Source: CAYSSJ01 sp964433675 (lineage in GTDB: Bacteria > Cloacimonadota > Cloacimonadia > Cloacimonadales > TCS61). From it: 64,000 bases of DNA. The position numbers and the translations under genes were made by a program. Below, in pieces: positions 44,254 through 53,261 of the stretch (position 1 is the first letter of the stretch; the number at the start of each line of letters is the position of its first letter). The stretch is from positions 17,304-81,303 of the forward strand of contig CAYSSJ010000012.1 of NCBI GenBank assembly GCA_964433675.1, written 5' to 3'. The notes under the pieces are model-generated. The model saw nothing but the letters and a program-made list of their open reading frames with translations, was not told where the DNA came from and searched no databases.

Positions 44254-45651
44254 CTAATCTAACTCAATTTTCCATTTCGTGCCATCTGGAGTATCCATGA
44301 GAAAAATGCCGATTTTTTTTAGATCATCGCGGATCCTGTCTGCCATCTCCCAGTTTTTCTGCTGTTTAAATTCCGCTCGGTAACGGATCAATACAGAGAT
44401 CAACTTTTCGTCCAGATCAGTTTGTTTGGGTTGAAGTTTGGCATGAACATCGGAAAAGAAACCGAGTACACTGCCAAGCTCTACCATCATAAGAGCTGCG
44501 TTTTTTCTCAATCTGAGCGCGAGAGCTTCATTTTTTACCATCTTCTGGAGTTTGAATAATTGCGAAGTGGCAATGGCAGTATTGAAGTCATCATTCATTG
44601 CATCCAAGAATTTTTGTTTGATCTGCACAAGCGAGTCATCATATTCTTTCTTTTCATGATGAAAAGCGAGGAAATTGATGTCAGCTAAACTCTCGTATAG
44701 AGCTTTTACAGCTGTTTGAGATTCTTTGATTATCTCTTCGTTGAAATCTATCGGACTGCGGTAATGTTTGGATAAGAAGAAAAATCTAATCGCTTCGGGA
44801 CTGTATTGCTTCAAAATATCCCGTGCGATAAGGAAATTATTCTTACTTTTGGACATTTTTTCACCCTCGATATTGAGATAGCCATTGTGCATCCAGAAGC
44901 GAGCCAGAGGTTTGTTGTTCAGAGCCAGTGCTTGAGCACGTTCATTCTCATGATGCGGAAAGATCAGATCAATTCCACCACCATGGATATCAAAAGGTTG
45001 ACCCAATAATTTTTTACTCATCACCACACATTCGGTATGCCACCCCGGCCTTCCTTTGCCCCAAGGACTATTCCAGTATGGTTCGCCCGGTTTCATTTTT
45101 TTCCAAAGCGTGAAATCGGCTGGATTTTTTTTACTGGAATTGGCTTCGATACGCGCACCTGCCATCAATTGATCCAGGTTTTTACCGCTAAGTTTACCGT
45201 AATTCTCCACTTTAGATACGGAGAAATACACATCCCCATCTTTTTCATAGGCAAACCCTTTGTTCTCCAAGGCTTGGATCAGTTGGATCATATCCGGTAC
45301 AAACTCGGTAGCATAAGTGTGATGATCAGCTTTTTCTATGCCGAGTGCGGTAATATCTTCAAAAAAAGCTTCGGTGTATTTTGCGGCAATTTCAGTTGCC
45401 GGTATATTTTCTTCTTTTGCTTGCTCGATCAGCTTATCTTCGATATCGGTGATATTTTGGACATATTTTACTTCCCAGCCGATGTATTTGAAATATCGAC
45501 GAACTACATCGAAGAAAAGAAATGGGCGAGCATTACCGATATGAAAATAATTATATACGGTAGGTCCGCAGACATACATGGTAACTTGTTCGGGATTTTT
45601 GGGAACAAAAGTTTCTTTTTTTCTGGAAATGCTATTGTAAATCTTCATCAT
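44254..45651 (-). CDS. cysS: Cysteinyl-tRNA synthetase
   Basis: 465 residues, class I synthetase. HIGN-type signature YNYFHIGNARP, the zinc-site cysteine in MYVCGPTVYN, WHTECVVMS and HGGGIDLIFPHHENE, and KMSKSKNN are all conserved. Two adjacent ATG codons occur at the start; GGGAG lies upstream, favouring the second (45648). It overlaps the end of rsmD by about 20 bases. The gene ends 171 bases before the tRNA cluster. Confidence 0.97.
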   Translation of the reverse strand: MMKIYNSISRKKETFVPKNPEQVTMYVCGPTVYNYFHIGNARPFLFFDVVRRYFKYIGWEVKYVQNITDIEDKLIEQAKEENIPATEIAAKYTEAFFEDITALGIEKADHHTYATEFVPDMIQLIQALENKGFAYEKDGDVYFSVSKVENYGKLSGKNLDQLMAGARIEANSSKKNPADFTLWKKMKPGEPYWNSPWGKGRPGWHTECVVMSKKLLGQPFDIHGGGIDLIFPHHENERAQALALNNKPLARFWMHNGYLNIEGEKMSKSKNNFLIARDILKQYSPEAIRFFFLSKHYRSPIDFNEEIIKESQTAVKALYESLADINFLAFHHEKKEYDDSLVQIKQKFLDAMNDDFNTAIATSQLFKLQKMVKNEALALRLRKNAALMMVELGSVLGFFSDVHAKLQPKQTDLDEKLISVLIRYRAEFKQQKNWEMADRIRDDLKKIGIFLMDTPDGTKWKIELD

Positions 45652-46189
45652 TACTCCCTGATTTCAGTATTGTGATCATAGTTTCTCCGCCGTCCTTCTG
45701 ATAATCTATCAAATCGGCAAATTCCGGTTCTATCTTCTCCGATTTTGAATGCTCGACGATAATTTTGCTGTTGCTTCTCAGCATTTTGTTTTCCATAATA
45801 AGATGGAGAGTTTTATTCACCAGATTCTTGTTGTAGGGTGGGTCCAAAAATATAAGATCATAAGTTTGCTCATCAGTTTTCAGAAACGAGAACACGTTTT
45901 TTTTGTGTAATCTACAATCTGCCGTGCAGCCGAGTTTCTCGATATTTTTTTTCATAGCTCGGATAGCTTTATCGGAAGAATCCACCATGACAGCGTAGTT
46001 GGCACCTCTGCTCAGAGCTTCGAACGCCAATGCACCACTACCGGCATAAAGATCCAGCACATTCTGGTCGCTACAATCGAATAAAACAGAGAATATCACT
46101 TCTTTAAAATAATCGGTTGTCGGTCTGCAAAAGGAGCCGTTTGCCCCAAACAGATTCGTCTTCTTATATTTTCCTGCTATAATACGCAT
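45632..46189 (-). CDS. rsmD: 16S rRNA (guanine966-N2)-methyltransferase
   Basis: 185 residues. RIIAGKYKKTNL at the N-terminus, RPTTDYFKEVIFSVL, SAM site VLDLYAGSGALAFEALSRGA and the catalytic FLDPPYNK identify RsmD. It modifies 16S rRNA during 30S assembly. coaD, its common partner, is not adjacent; cysS follows with a small overlap. Confidence 0.95.
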   Translation of the reverse strand: MRIIAGKYKKTNLFGANGSFCRPTTDYFKEVIFSVLFDCSDQNVLDLYAGSGALAFEALSRGANYAVMVDSSDKAIRAMKKNIEKLGCTADCRLHKKNVFSFLKTDEQTYDLIFLDPPYNKNLVNKTLHLIMENKMLRSNSKIIVEHSKSEKIEPEFADLIDYQKDGGETMITILKSGSNDEDLQ

Positions 46190-46307
46190 ATAACCTCACT
46201 TAAAGCGAATTTCCAATTGTTGTGGTTTGAACTTGAATTTTGGACATTGAATCAGTTTCACCGAGGCAGGCTGTTTACATTTATTCATACACTTCTCGCA
46301 AAGCTTA

Positions 46308-46793
46308 TTAATCTTCTTCGTCATTGCCAAGATTCTCTACTGCTTTGATGAAATCTGCTATGGTAATGTCAGCTATCTTTTTGTCGCTACCGAAATAATC
46401 TTGCAAAGATGCTTGAAGATTGTTCGAGTCCAAAGTTTTGAGTACTGAGACGAATTTTTCCAAAGAAGCCTGATGATCGAGCTCTTTTTCGGGAGATTCC
46501 ATGAATCTGATCTCTTCATTTTGGGCAATATCTTTGTATTCCACATATTGTTTGTGAGGGAATATCTTGAAGTATTTGAGCTCTTCTTGGTCGAACATCG
46601 CGGTGATACGTTTGTCATATTCATCCAGATTTTTCTCGAAGATCAAATCATGCAAAGCTTTGATCTTTTGTTTATATTCATCAGACGGATTCTCATCATG
46701 CAGTTTCTCATAAATGACCAAGGCGGGCACATAGTGTCCTTGCGATTCATATAGTTTTGCCAAAGTATGGGTGGGAATGATAAACGGTGTCAT
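46308..46793 (-). CDS. Hypothetical tetratricopeptide-like protein
   Basis: 161 residues, acidic and helical. The first ~40 residues (TLAKLYESQGHYVPALVIYEKLHDENP) look like one TPR hairpin, followed by a long charged helical region. No signal peptide or catalytic motif is seen. It overlaps the ComEA-like gene by four bases, so the two are translationally coupled. TPR proteins usually mediate protein contacts; the partner is not known. Confidence 0.6.
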   Translation of the reverse strand: MTPFIIPTHTLAKLYESQGHYVPALVIYEKLHDENPSDEYKQKIKALHDLIFEKNLDEYDKRITAMFDQEELKYFKIFPHKQYVEYKDIAQNEEIRFMESPEKELDHQASLEKFVSVLKTLDSNNLQASLQDYFGSDKKIADITIADFIKAVENLGNDEED

Positions 46794-47386
46794 TCTTTAT
46801 CTCCTATAATTGCATATTCTTTTATGGTAGCCAAGGTTTTGGGTCCGATGCCGCGAACTTCCAGAAGTTCTTCAAAAGCGGAAAACTCACCATGTTCGTC
46901 ACGGTATTCTATAATTCGATCTGCGGTTACCGGTCCTATCCCGGGTATTATAGTCAGATCTTTACCTGAAGCGGTATTGATACAGATCTGCGTTGGAGAT
47001 TCCGGCTGAGAAAGACCAAGCTCGCTATCTTCACCTTCGAAACTGTAGAAATAGTCCTTGATCTTACTGAAAGTAGCATCACCGATACCTTTGATGTTTA
47101 TCAAATCATAACGTGATTTGAAACCTTGAGACTCGCGATAGGCGATGATATCTTCCGCCCGTTTGGGACCAATTCCCGGCACTGTCATCAATTCTTCTGC
47201 CGAAGCTGTGTTCAGATCAAAACGGATCTCTTTGTCCTCATCCAAAAATTCGGGTTCTTCACCTTCTGCCGATTGAAATGGTGAGATCTGAAAAATGTGC
47301 AGTCCGATGCCTATGGTAGCGAAAACTACGATAAAAGCCAAGACATTTTGTTCTTCACGGGTTAGCAATGAATTCAAAGCTTTCAT
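46790..47386 (-). CDS. Membrane-anchored helix-hairpin-helix (ComEA-like) protein
   Basis: 198 residues. A single hydrophobic segment near residues 13-32 is followed by two or three helix-hairpin-helix units: DLNTASAEELMTVPGIGPKRA, then LINIKGIGDATFSKI and INTASGKDLTIIPGIGPVTA, VRGIGPKTLATI. This resembles ComEA, the DNA receptor for uptake, but with a duplicated HhH domain. The ATG at 47386 gives a four-base overlap with the M28 peptidase gene upstream and has AGGA before it. A role in DNA binding at the envelope is inferred. Confidence 0.85.
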   Translation of the reverse strand: MKALNSLLTREEQNVLAFIVVFATIGIGLHIFQISPFQSAEGEEPEFLDEDKEIRFDLNTASAEELMTVPGIGPKRAEDIIAYRESQGFKSRYDLINIKGIGDATFSKIKDYFYSFEGEDSELGLSQPESPTQICINTASGKDLTIIPGIGPVTADRIIEYRDEHGEFSAFEELLEVRGIGPKTLATIKEYAIIGDKE

Positions 47387-48276
47387 TTGTCCTGATAGAT
47401 AAGATTTACAAGAGTTTGACCGACAACATAGAGAGATTCGGGAGAGCATTTATCGGGAGTATCTTCCAAAGTATGCCAGTAGGGATAATCAAAGTCAATG
47501 ATCAAAATAGCATTAAAACCTGCCCGTATCAAGGGGAGATGGTCGTCGATGATTATCCTGCCTATACTGGGAACGAATTCATCAAAACCAAATTTTCTGC
47601 CTATATCCCAAACTTCATTTACCAGAGCGGGGGAATTGTGATAGGAAAAATACTCCATCTCGATTTTCAGATCTTCCTGTCCTACCATATCAACGATGAT
47701 GGATTTTTCTGGTTTTTGTCCACTGAAGTTTTTGGCAAAATGCTGTGCACCCAACGCCCAAGTTTCTTCTTTATCGTAATCACCCATATCTTCCAGATCG
47801 AAAAAGACAAAATCCACGCCGTATTGCGGTGGTTGCTTTTGGGATATTATTCGACATAGTTCCAAAAGGACTGCCACTCCCGAAGCGCCGTCGTTCGCAC
47901 CCAAAACCGGTTGGTCATGCAACGTGCTATCTTCCTCTTGATCTGCCCATGGTCGGGTGTCGTAATGAGTGCCAAGCATGATCCTTCTACCCATGCGAGG
48001 ATAGAGACTGCCGATAATGTTTATACCCTCGATCTCTTCACCATATAAGGTTACTGTAAATGGCTGTAGCTCCACGATAGCATCATGTTTTTCTAGATTT
48101 GTGATGATATAGTCTCGGCAGAGTTCTATCCCATCCGAACCGGGATAGCGGGGACCGAAGTCACATTGGTTGATGATATGCTCGTAGGCATTGTTACCGT
48201 CAAATTCAGGGAGACCTGCCTGACAGGCAGCCAATATCACCACCGAAATAAAAATTATAATCAATTTTCCCATCAT
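47383..48276 (-). CDS. M28-family peptidase / glutaminyl cyclase-like lipoprotein
   Basis: 297 residues. A lipoprotein signal ends at LAAC, placing the enzyme on an envelope surface. The catalytic domain has GTHYDTRPWAD and GANDGASGVAVLLE (zinc and general-base aspartates), FFDLEDMGD, and WHTLEDTPDKC. These match the M28 zinc fold close to bacterial glutaminyl-peptide cyclotransferases, so both aminopeptidase and cyclase activity are possible. Two adjacent ATGs occur at the start. A CTGCCTG-A-CAGGCAG palindrome (48216-48230) lies inside its signal-peptide codons. Confidence 0.85.
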   Translation of the reverse strand: MMGKLIIIFISVVILAACQAGLPEFDGNNAYEHIINQCDFGPRYPGSDGIELCRDYIITNLEKHDAIVELQPFTVTLYGEEIEGINIIGSLYPRMGRRIMLGTHYDTRPWADQEEDSTLHDQPVLGANDGASGVAVLLELCRIISQKQPPQYGVDFVFFDLEDMGDYDKEETWALGAQHFAKNFSGQKPEKSIIVDMVGQEDLKIEMEYFSYHNSPALVNEVWDIGRKFGFDEFVPSIGRIIIDDHLPLIRAGFNAILIIDFDYPYWHTLEDTPDKCSPESLYVVGQTLVNLIYQDK

Positions 48277-48516
48277 CTTATCTTCCTAATATGCATTTTT
48301 TCTTATAAAAAAAACATGCTGATATTTGTCAATTATGATTTAAGGTTTGAACAAGAAAAGTGCTGAAACCACATTAGGATAGAACAAAGTAAGCCCCCCA
48401 AATTTTTCCGATGAAATAGGCGAGAAGAGAGCTAAGCTAAACGCTATCCTTCTTCGCCTCCCTTCGCATCCTCCTCCGCTAAAGCTACAGCGGACGGGGG
48501 CTACGAAGGACTAAGC
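48277..48516. other. Intergenic region beside repeat copy B
   Basis: About 240 bases with no gene. It includes the probable promoter of the M28 gene and, near 48476-48510, a hairpin-rich patch (TCCGCTAAAGCTACAGCGGA) of the same general character as the adjoining repeat but without an obvious counterpart next to copy A. Confidence 0.4.
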
Positions 48517-49737
48517 AAGGATTAAGGATCAAGGACTAAGGAAAGAACCAATATAGTTGCGCATTTTTTAGTGAAGAGTGATGAGTTTTTGAGAAGAGTT
48601 CGAAGAGACTGAGGGACTGAGAAACAAATTTGGCTTCGCTGGAAGTGATAGAAATATGAATCGTCATACTGAGTAGAAACGAGATTCCATTCTTCTAAGA
48701 ATTTCTTTCGTATCGAAGTATGAAAAGCAGGGAGAAGAGACTGAGAGAGGTATATGCCAATGACCGAAATAATAGCCTGCGCCTTCAGGCGTATGGTTTT
48801 ATTGATACGTCATTATACAAGTTTACGACTATATCCTATAAACGCCGTGAACGGCGTATATTTCAATCTATCCCAAATATTTCCCAACCCTGAAGAGGTT
48901 GGGCTATTGTTGGAGAAACCCCCTTTTATTCCCCCTTGGGAAGGGGGACAATATATGGTCATAACCCATTGTAGATAATCGGGATTGGCTCCCCTTCGGG
49001 GAATAGTTTGTTTTTATCCACGAATTACACGAATTTGCACGAATAATTTTTTTATTAACCACCGAAGGCACCGAAAAGCTCTGAGGATATAATTTTGTTT
49101 CATAATAGAAAAGTTGTTATTTTCATCTCGGTGTTACTCAGCCTGTGCTGCGAAGCCTTGGCGTAGTAGTATGTTCTCGGTGGTAAGTTGTTTTTTTATT
49201 AACCACCAAGTTTCACCGAAGAGCACCGAGTTATAACTATTTACAAAGAGCTAAAGAATAGAAAAATTCCAAATACCCCCATTGAAATATTTCTGACGAA
49301 ATTTCACCGCAGTGGAACAGACAGGTTCCACATGGCAGGCCGGGCAGGCAAATAAATTCCAAATTACAATGACCAAATGACCGAAACGATTCAACGATTG
49401 AACGAATCAACACCTCAACGACTTAACGGTTCAACCAATCAACAAATTAACTAATCAACTTCATCCTGCTATTCTTTCACCAACTCACACTTCGATACGC
49501 TCCGGCTTGCGCCGAAGCTACTCAGTGTGACAAGCTTATGACCGTTGATCTCTAAACTATCACTCTAAACTGCATATTGCATTATTCATTATACATTGTT
49601 CATTTACTTACATTCTCACCTTCTCCCGTATTCTGTCTTCCGTTTTCTGTATTCTCTGCCCACCAATCTTCCTATCCACCTAACCTCCCATCTACCCCCT
49701 CTCTCTGTCTCTCATTATTTCGTCCTTCTCCCTAAAC
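48517..49737 (-). repeat. Long non-coding repeat, copy B (inverted partner of 20169-21553)
   Basis: About 1.2 kb that matches copy A in reverse complement, from AAGGATTAAGGATCAAGG at the left to the CTTCTCCCTAAAC at the right. It is shorter than A by about 160 bases because of a missing or divergent internal part. The hairpin at 48883-48903 (CCCAACC/GGTTGGG) differs from its copy-A counterpart by a paired G-C to A-T change. The hairpin at 49499-49518 keeps its stem by G-T/G-C exchange. The GTCGTAAAC hairpin has lost its second arm. No gene or transposase is present. Confidence 0.9.
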
Positions 49738-49777
49738 CTCAACCCTAAACATCTCCCTGGCTTCTCCCCGATTCTGT

Positions 49778-50986
49778 TTACCTACCCAAAACAGGCACCA
49801 GTGAAGCTGCATTTTCCACGACAACAAGTTCTGTCTTATTACCTTTGTGTTTTATCGCACTATCTATGGCAATTTGCAAATTGGAAAATTGTCTGTCAGC
49901 GAAACTATCGGCTAATGTATTACTGCTCACAAGCCAGAGGCTATGATTTTGTTTGAACTTTGCGATGTTGATAGCTTTGTGCGCACCGAGTTGATAATCT
50001 CGGCTGATATGGGAGTATAATGTTTGATAATTGTCAAATCGGTTCAGCAGTTTTAGGAAATTTTCATTTCCAATTCCACGTTCACAGGGAGCTGCCACTA
50101 TTAGCAAACCATCTTTTTTCAGGATATGTTTGCAGTTTTCCATTCCCTTATGAGCTTGATATAGCGTCTGGTCGTAAGGTTCTTCAATGATAGCCACTAC
50201 CATATCAGCTTTGCGATCCACCGGTTTGGTATATACTTGCTCAGCTATTTTTACCGCATCATAAAAACTCTCTTCTATATCTCCAAAAGTAAGATCAGCT
50301 ATTTGGTTGGCTGAATTTAGAATTGCCTGAATTGAAAAAATCGGTTTTTCCAAAAAAGAGACTGCTTCCATCATATCGAGATGGACGGGATTGTTTTCGA
50401 GCATGAGTAGCTTGGCATTTTTATTCAAAGTAAGCGAGTGATTCTGTTCTATAGTATCGTAGTGAGCAATGCCGGGCAGAAAACTCTTTCGCCCACCGGT
50501 GTATCCGGCAAAATAATGTGGTTCCACCGAACCTATAACTACAAAAGCATCGGATTTTAGTGCTGTTTTGTCTAACATCACTTTAGTATTCCGCTTAGTC
50601 GTGCCAATGTATCCATGCTCAGTGCGACTATCATGGATATGAATGTTCATCTTATCATGGTTTTTCCCCAAAATTCGTTTTAACTGAGTTTTAGATGGGG
50701 GAGGATGAGATCCGGTAGCGATCATAAAAACTGTATTTTGCAAATCAAAAAACCGGCAAGCTTTTTCTAAGATGACATCTGTCGGTGTGGGACGGGTGGC
50801 ATCATTTACCAAAACAGTTATATTTGTATACTTACTGCAAAACTCTTCTATCCCCGAAGTGGCGAATGCTTTTTCTATCCTATCATTAGGAAGAGATTCG
50901 GTGAAAGAGGGGTATAGATGAGCTTTTAGATTTTCAGCCGGTAACTCAAGATTCCCGTATTTACCGAGCTTGATCTGCTTGTTCAT
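49778..50986 (-). CDS. LarA-family nickel-pincer racemase
   Basis: 402 residues of the DUF2088/LarA family. NDATRPTPTD, ATGSHPPPS, and EPHYFAGYTGGRKSFLPGIAHYDTIEQNHSL are the hallmark motifs containing the pincer-binding lysine and histidines. Known members racemise or epimerise alpha-hydroxy acids such as lactate and malate. It is directly downstream of both fumarase subunits and overlaps fumarase beta by 26 bases, so malate is a plausible substrate. The start at 50986 (MNKQ) is preferred by homology; 51001 is possible. The cofactor genes larB, larC and larE are not in the window. Confidence 0.85.
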   Translation of the reverse strand: MNKQIKLGKYGNLELPAENLKAHLYPSFTESLPNDRIEKAFATSGIEEFCSKYTNITVLVNDATRPTPTDVILEKACRFFDLQNTVFMIATGSHPPPSKTQLKRILGKNHDKMNIHIHDSRTEHGYIGTTKRNTKVMLDKTALKSDAFVVIGSVEPHYFAGYTGGRKSFLPGIAHYDTIEQNHSLTLNKNAKLLMLENNPVHLDMMEAVSFLEKPIFSIQAILNSANQIADLTFGDIEESFYDAVKIAEQVYTKPVDRKADMVVAIIEEPYDQTLYQAHKGMENCKHILKKDGLLIVAAPCERGIGNENFLKLLNRFDNYQTLYSHISRDYQLGAHKAINIAKFKQNHSLWLVSSNTLADSFADRQFSNLQIAIDSAIKHKGNKTELVVVENAASLVPVLGR

Positions 50987-51500
50987 AAATATCATTTCCA
51001 TGGCTATCTATTGCGACTATACAAGGAAAATCTTTCACCGCCACCCTGAATATGGCTTCTGTTCCCAAATCTTCGAAAGCAACTAGCGAGGCGGAAGTAA
51101 TAGACTGGGTCAGTACAGCTGCTACACCGCCAATGGCAGCGAAATATACGGCTTTATGTTTTTTTATGGCATTTCGGATAGCTTCCTCTCTCGGTCCTTT
51201 TCCGATCATACCTTTCAAACCGTTTTCCAAGAGTGGGATAGTGAAACGATCCATTCGTGCACTGGTAGTAGGACCGACTACACCGAGCGGTAGATGATGA
51301 TGTGCAGGTGTGGGACCGGCATAGAAAATCACCTCTCCTTTGATAGCAAACGGTAAATCTTCTCCTCTCTTGAGCATCTCAACCAAGCTTTGATGAGCTT
51401 TGTCTCTGGCAGTGAAGATCGTACCATTCAAAACTACTTGGTCTCCGCATTTTAGTTTGAGGATATCAGCTTGTTCTAGTGGAGTATTTAATTTGGTCAT
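50961..51500 (-). CDS. Class I fumarate hydratase, beta subunit
   Basis: 179 residues corresponding to the C-terminal (beta) part of iron-sulfur fumarase/tartrate dehydratase. LNGTIFTARDKAHQ, IFYAGPTPA, GVVGPTTSARMD and the MIGKGPR segment are conserved. With the alpha subunit it interconverts fumarate and malate. The gene lies six bases after the alpha gene and overlaps the LarA-like gene. Confidence 0.95.
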   Translation of the reverse strand: MTKLNTPLEQADILKLKCGDQVVLNGTIFTARDKAHQSLVEMLKRGEDLPFAIKGEVIFYAGPTPAHHHLPLGVVGPTTSARMDRFTIPLLENGLKGMIGKGPREEAIRNAIKKHKAVYFAAIGGVAAVLTQSITSASLVAFEDLGTEAIFRVAVKDFPCIVAIDSHGNDIYEQADQAR

Positions 51501-51506
51501 AACATA

Positions 51507-52352
51507 TCACAATAAGATGGTTTTATGGCGGTTGAGATGACATTGGATATTCACTGCAACGGGAAGTGAGGCTATATGACAGGGGTAAGTGAGGATATGT
51601 ACTGCAAGAGCAGTACAATCGCCGCCAAAGCCTTGCGGTCCGATATTCAGCTTATTGATAGAAGCGAGCAAATCTTCTTCCACTGCATGCCATTTTTCGT
51701 CCGGATGATGCTGATCAAAAGCGCAGGTAGTGGCTTTTTTTGCCAGATAAGCAGAATAATCGAATGAACCGCCGATCCCGACTCCGACGATCACAGGTGG
51801 ACATGGTTTCCCCCCGGCGATTCTAATGGTTTCCACCACAAAATCTTTTACTTCAGCAAGTTCAGCAGTAGGTAGAAACATCCGCTGAGAACTCATATTA
51901 TCAGCTCCGCCACCTTTGGGAACCAGCGTCAGTTTTAGTCGCTCTCCTGCTACTATCTCCGGGTAGATAATAGCCGGCGTATTGTCTTTGCTATTTAATC
52001 TTCGGAAGATAGGGTCTTTGACTACCGATTTGCGTAGATATGCTTCCTCATAACCTTGGCGAACACCTTCTTGGATAGCGGTACGGAAATCTCCGTTGCT
52101 AAAACATAGCTTTTGTCCGATCTCAGCAAAAACCGTTACCATCCCGGTATCCTGACATAATGGCAGTTTCTCTTCGGCTGCCAATTCGTGGTTTTTTAGC
52201 AAAACCTTCAAAACATCTTTGGCAAGTGGATTGGATTCTGCTTCCATAAATCCGGCAAGTGTGTCTCTTAGCTCTTTATCTGAGTATAGATTCGCTTCTA
52301 TGCAAAGTTGTTTGACCGCATGAGTGAGTATCTTACAATCAAAGCTTCTCAT
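51507..52352 (-). CDS. Class I fumarate hydratase, alpha subunit
   Basis: 281 residues, iron-sulfur-binding subunit. LCQDTGMVTVFAEIGQ, the GGGADNMS motif, GVGIGGSFDYSAYLAKKA and NIGPQGFGGDCTALAVHI hold the substrate- and cluster-binding residues, including cysteines of LCQD and GGDC. It is oxygen-sensitive, fitting an anaerobe. It lies between the AEC transporter and the beta subunit. Confidence 0.95.
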   Translation of the reverse strand: MRSFDCKILTHAVKQLCIEANLYSDKELRDTLAGFMEAESNPLAKDVLKVLLKNHELAAEEKLPLCQDTGMVTVFAEIGQKLCFSNGDFRTAIQEGVRQGYEEAYLRKSVVKDPIFRRLNSKDNTPAIIYPEIVAGERLKLTLVPKGGGADNMSSQRMFLPTAELAEVKDFVVETIRIAGGKPCPPVIVGVGIGGSFDYSAYLAKKATTCAFDQHHPDEKWHAVEEDLLASINKLNIGPQGFGGDCTALAVHILTYPCHIASLPVAVNIQCHLNRHKTILL

Positions 52353-52358
52353 AATTGC

Positions 52359-53258
52359 CTACAGAATAAATAGTAAGATTGGGATGTAGAATACACCCAG
52401 AAAGATGGAGATGGAGACAATACTTGCAGCGAATTCTTTATCAAGATTTTCCAGAGTGGCGAATATGAGCGTATTGTAACCTACCGGTGCACCACAGCTG
52501 ATGATCACGATAGTTCGGATAACTCCGCTGAGATCCAAAAGAGAGGCAATGAAAAGACCGAATATTAAGCCTACACCTATACGAATACCTAAAACCGTGG
52601 CGATTTTGAATACGTTTTGTGGTCTCGGGCTAAAGTAGATGCCCAAAGAGAGCATTATCAGAGGAATAGTCGGAGTACCCAGATTTTCTAAAAACGAAGA
52701 TGCGATCTCCGGAACTCCAATCCCGGCGAAATTTACGATTACTCCGGCTAATAGTCCCCAAACGGGAGGGAGTCTGAGGAATTTGGTATAATCGATTTTT
52801 TTGTCTTTGTCATCTGAACCATACTTCATAGCGATGTAATAGGCAAAGGTGAAGATGAAGAGCACATTGCCAAGATCGAAGAACATATAGATAGCTATAC
52901 CTTCCAAATCGAAGGCAGCGATAAAGAAGGGGAGAGCAAAGCCGGTATTCATGATCATACACCCGATTAGAAAAACTCCCATAGTCTTTTTGTCCATAGG
53001 AATAGCTCTGCTTACCAAGCGTGCTACAAAGTAAGAGATCACCAGCATAAAAGCAGCGATGAACGGTAAATAGAAAAACTCTATTTGAAGTTTGACAGTG
53101 GATACCGACAGAAAAGTGAGGGCAGGTAGAGTGAGGTTGAAAACAAGTTTCAGAAATAGATCAGCATCCGATTTGCCCAAAAGACGGATTTTCTTTACGA
53201 ACATTCCTAAGAAGAAAATCAGGATGACAGGAATGATCTTGGTGAAAAATCCGGGCAT
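52359..53258 (-). CDS. AEC-family transporter (auxin efflux carrier-like)
   Basis: 299 residues with about ten hydrophobic segments, including a conserved PVILIFFLGMFVKKI start, a central cytosolic loop (YGSDDKDKKIDYTKFLR) and the CGAPVGYNTLIFA motif. Bacterial AEC members (MleP, MdcF type) carry malate, malonate or related carboxylates. Being inside the decarboxylase-fumarase operon, dicarboxylate or monocarboxylate transport is inferred. Confidence 0.88.
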   Translation of the reverse strand: MPGFFTKIIPVILIFFLGMFVKKIRLLGKSDADLFLKLVFNLTLPALTFLSVSTVKLQIEFFYLPFIAAFMLVISYFVARLVSRAIPMDKKTMGVFLIGCMIMNTGFALPFFIAAFDLEGIAIYMFFDLGNVLFIFTFAYYIAMKYGSDDKDKKIDYTKFLRLPPVWGLLAGVIVNFAGIGVPEIASSFLENLGTPTIPLIMLSLGIYFSPRPQNVFKIATVLGIRIGVGLIFGLFIASLLDLSGVIRTIVIISCGAPVGYNTLIFATLENLDKEFAASIVSISIFLGVFYIPILLFIL

Positions 53259-53261
53259 AAA

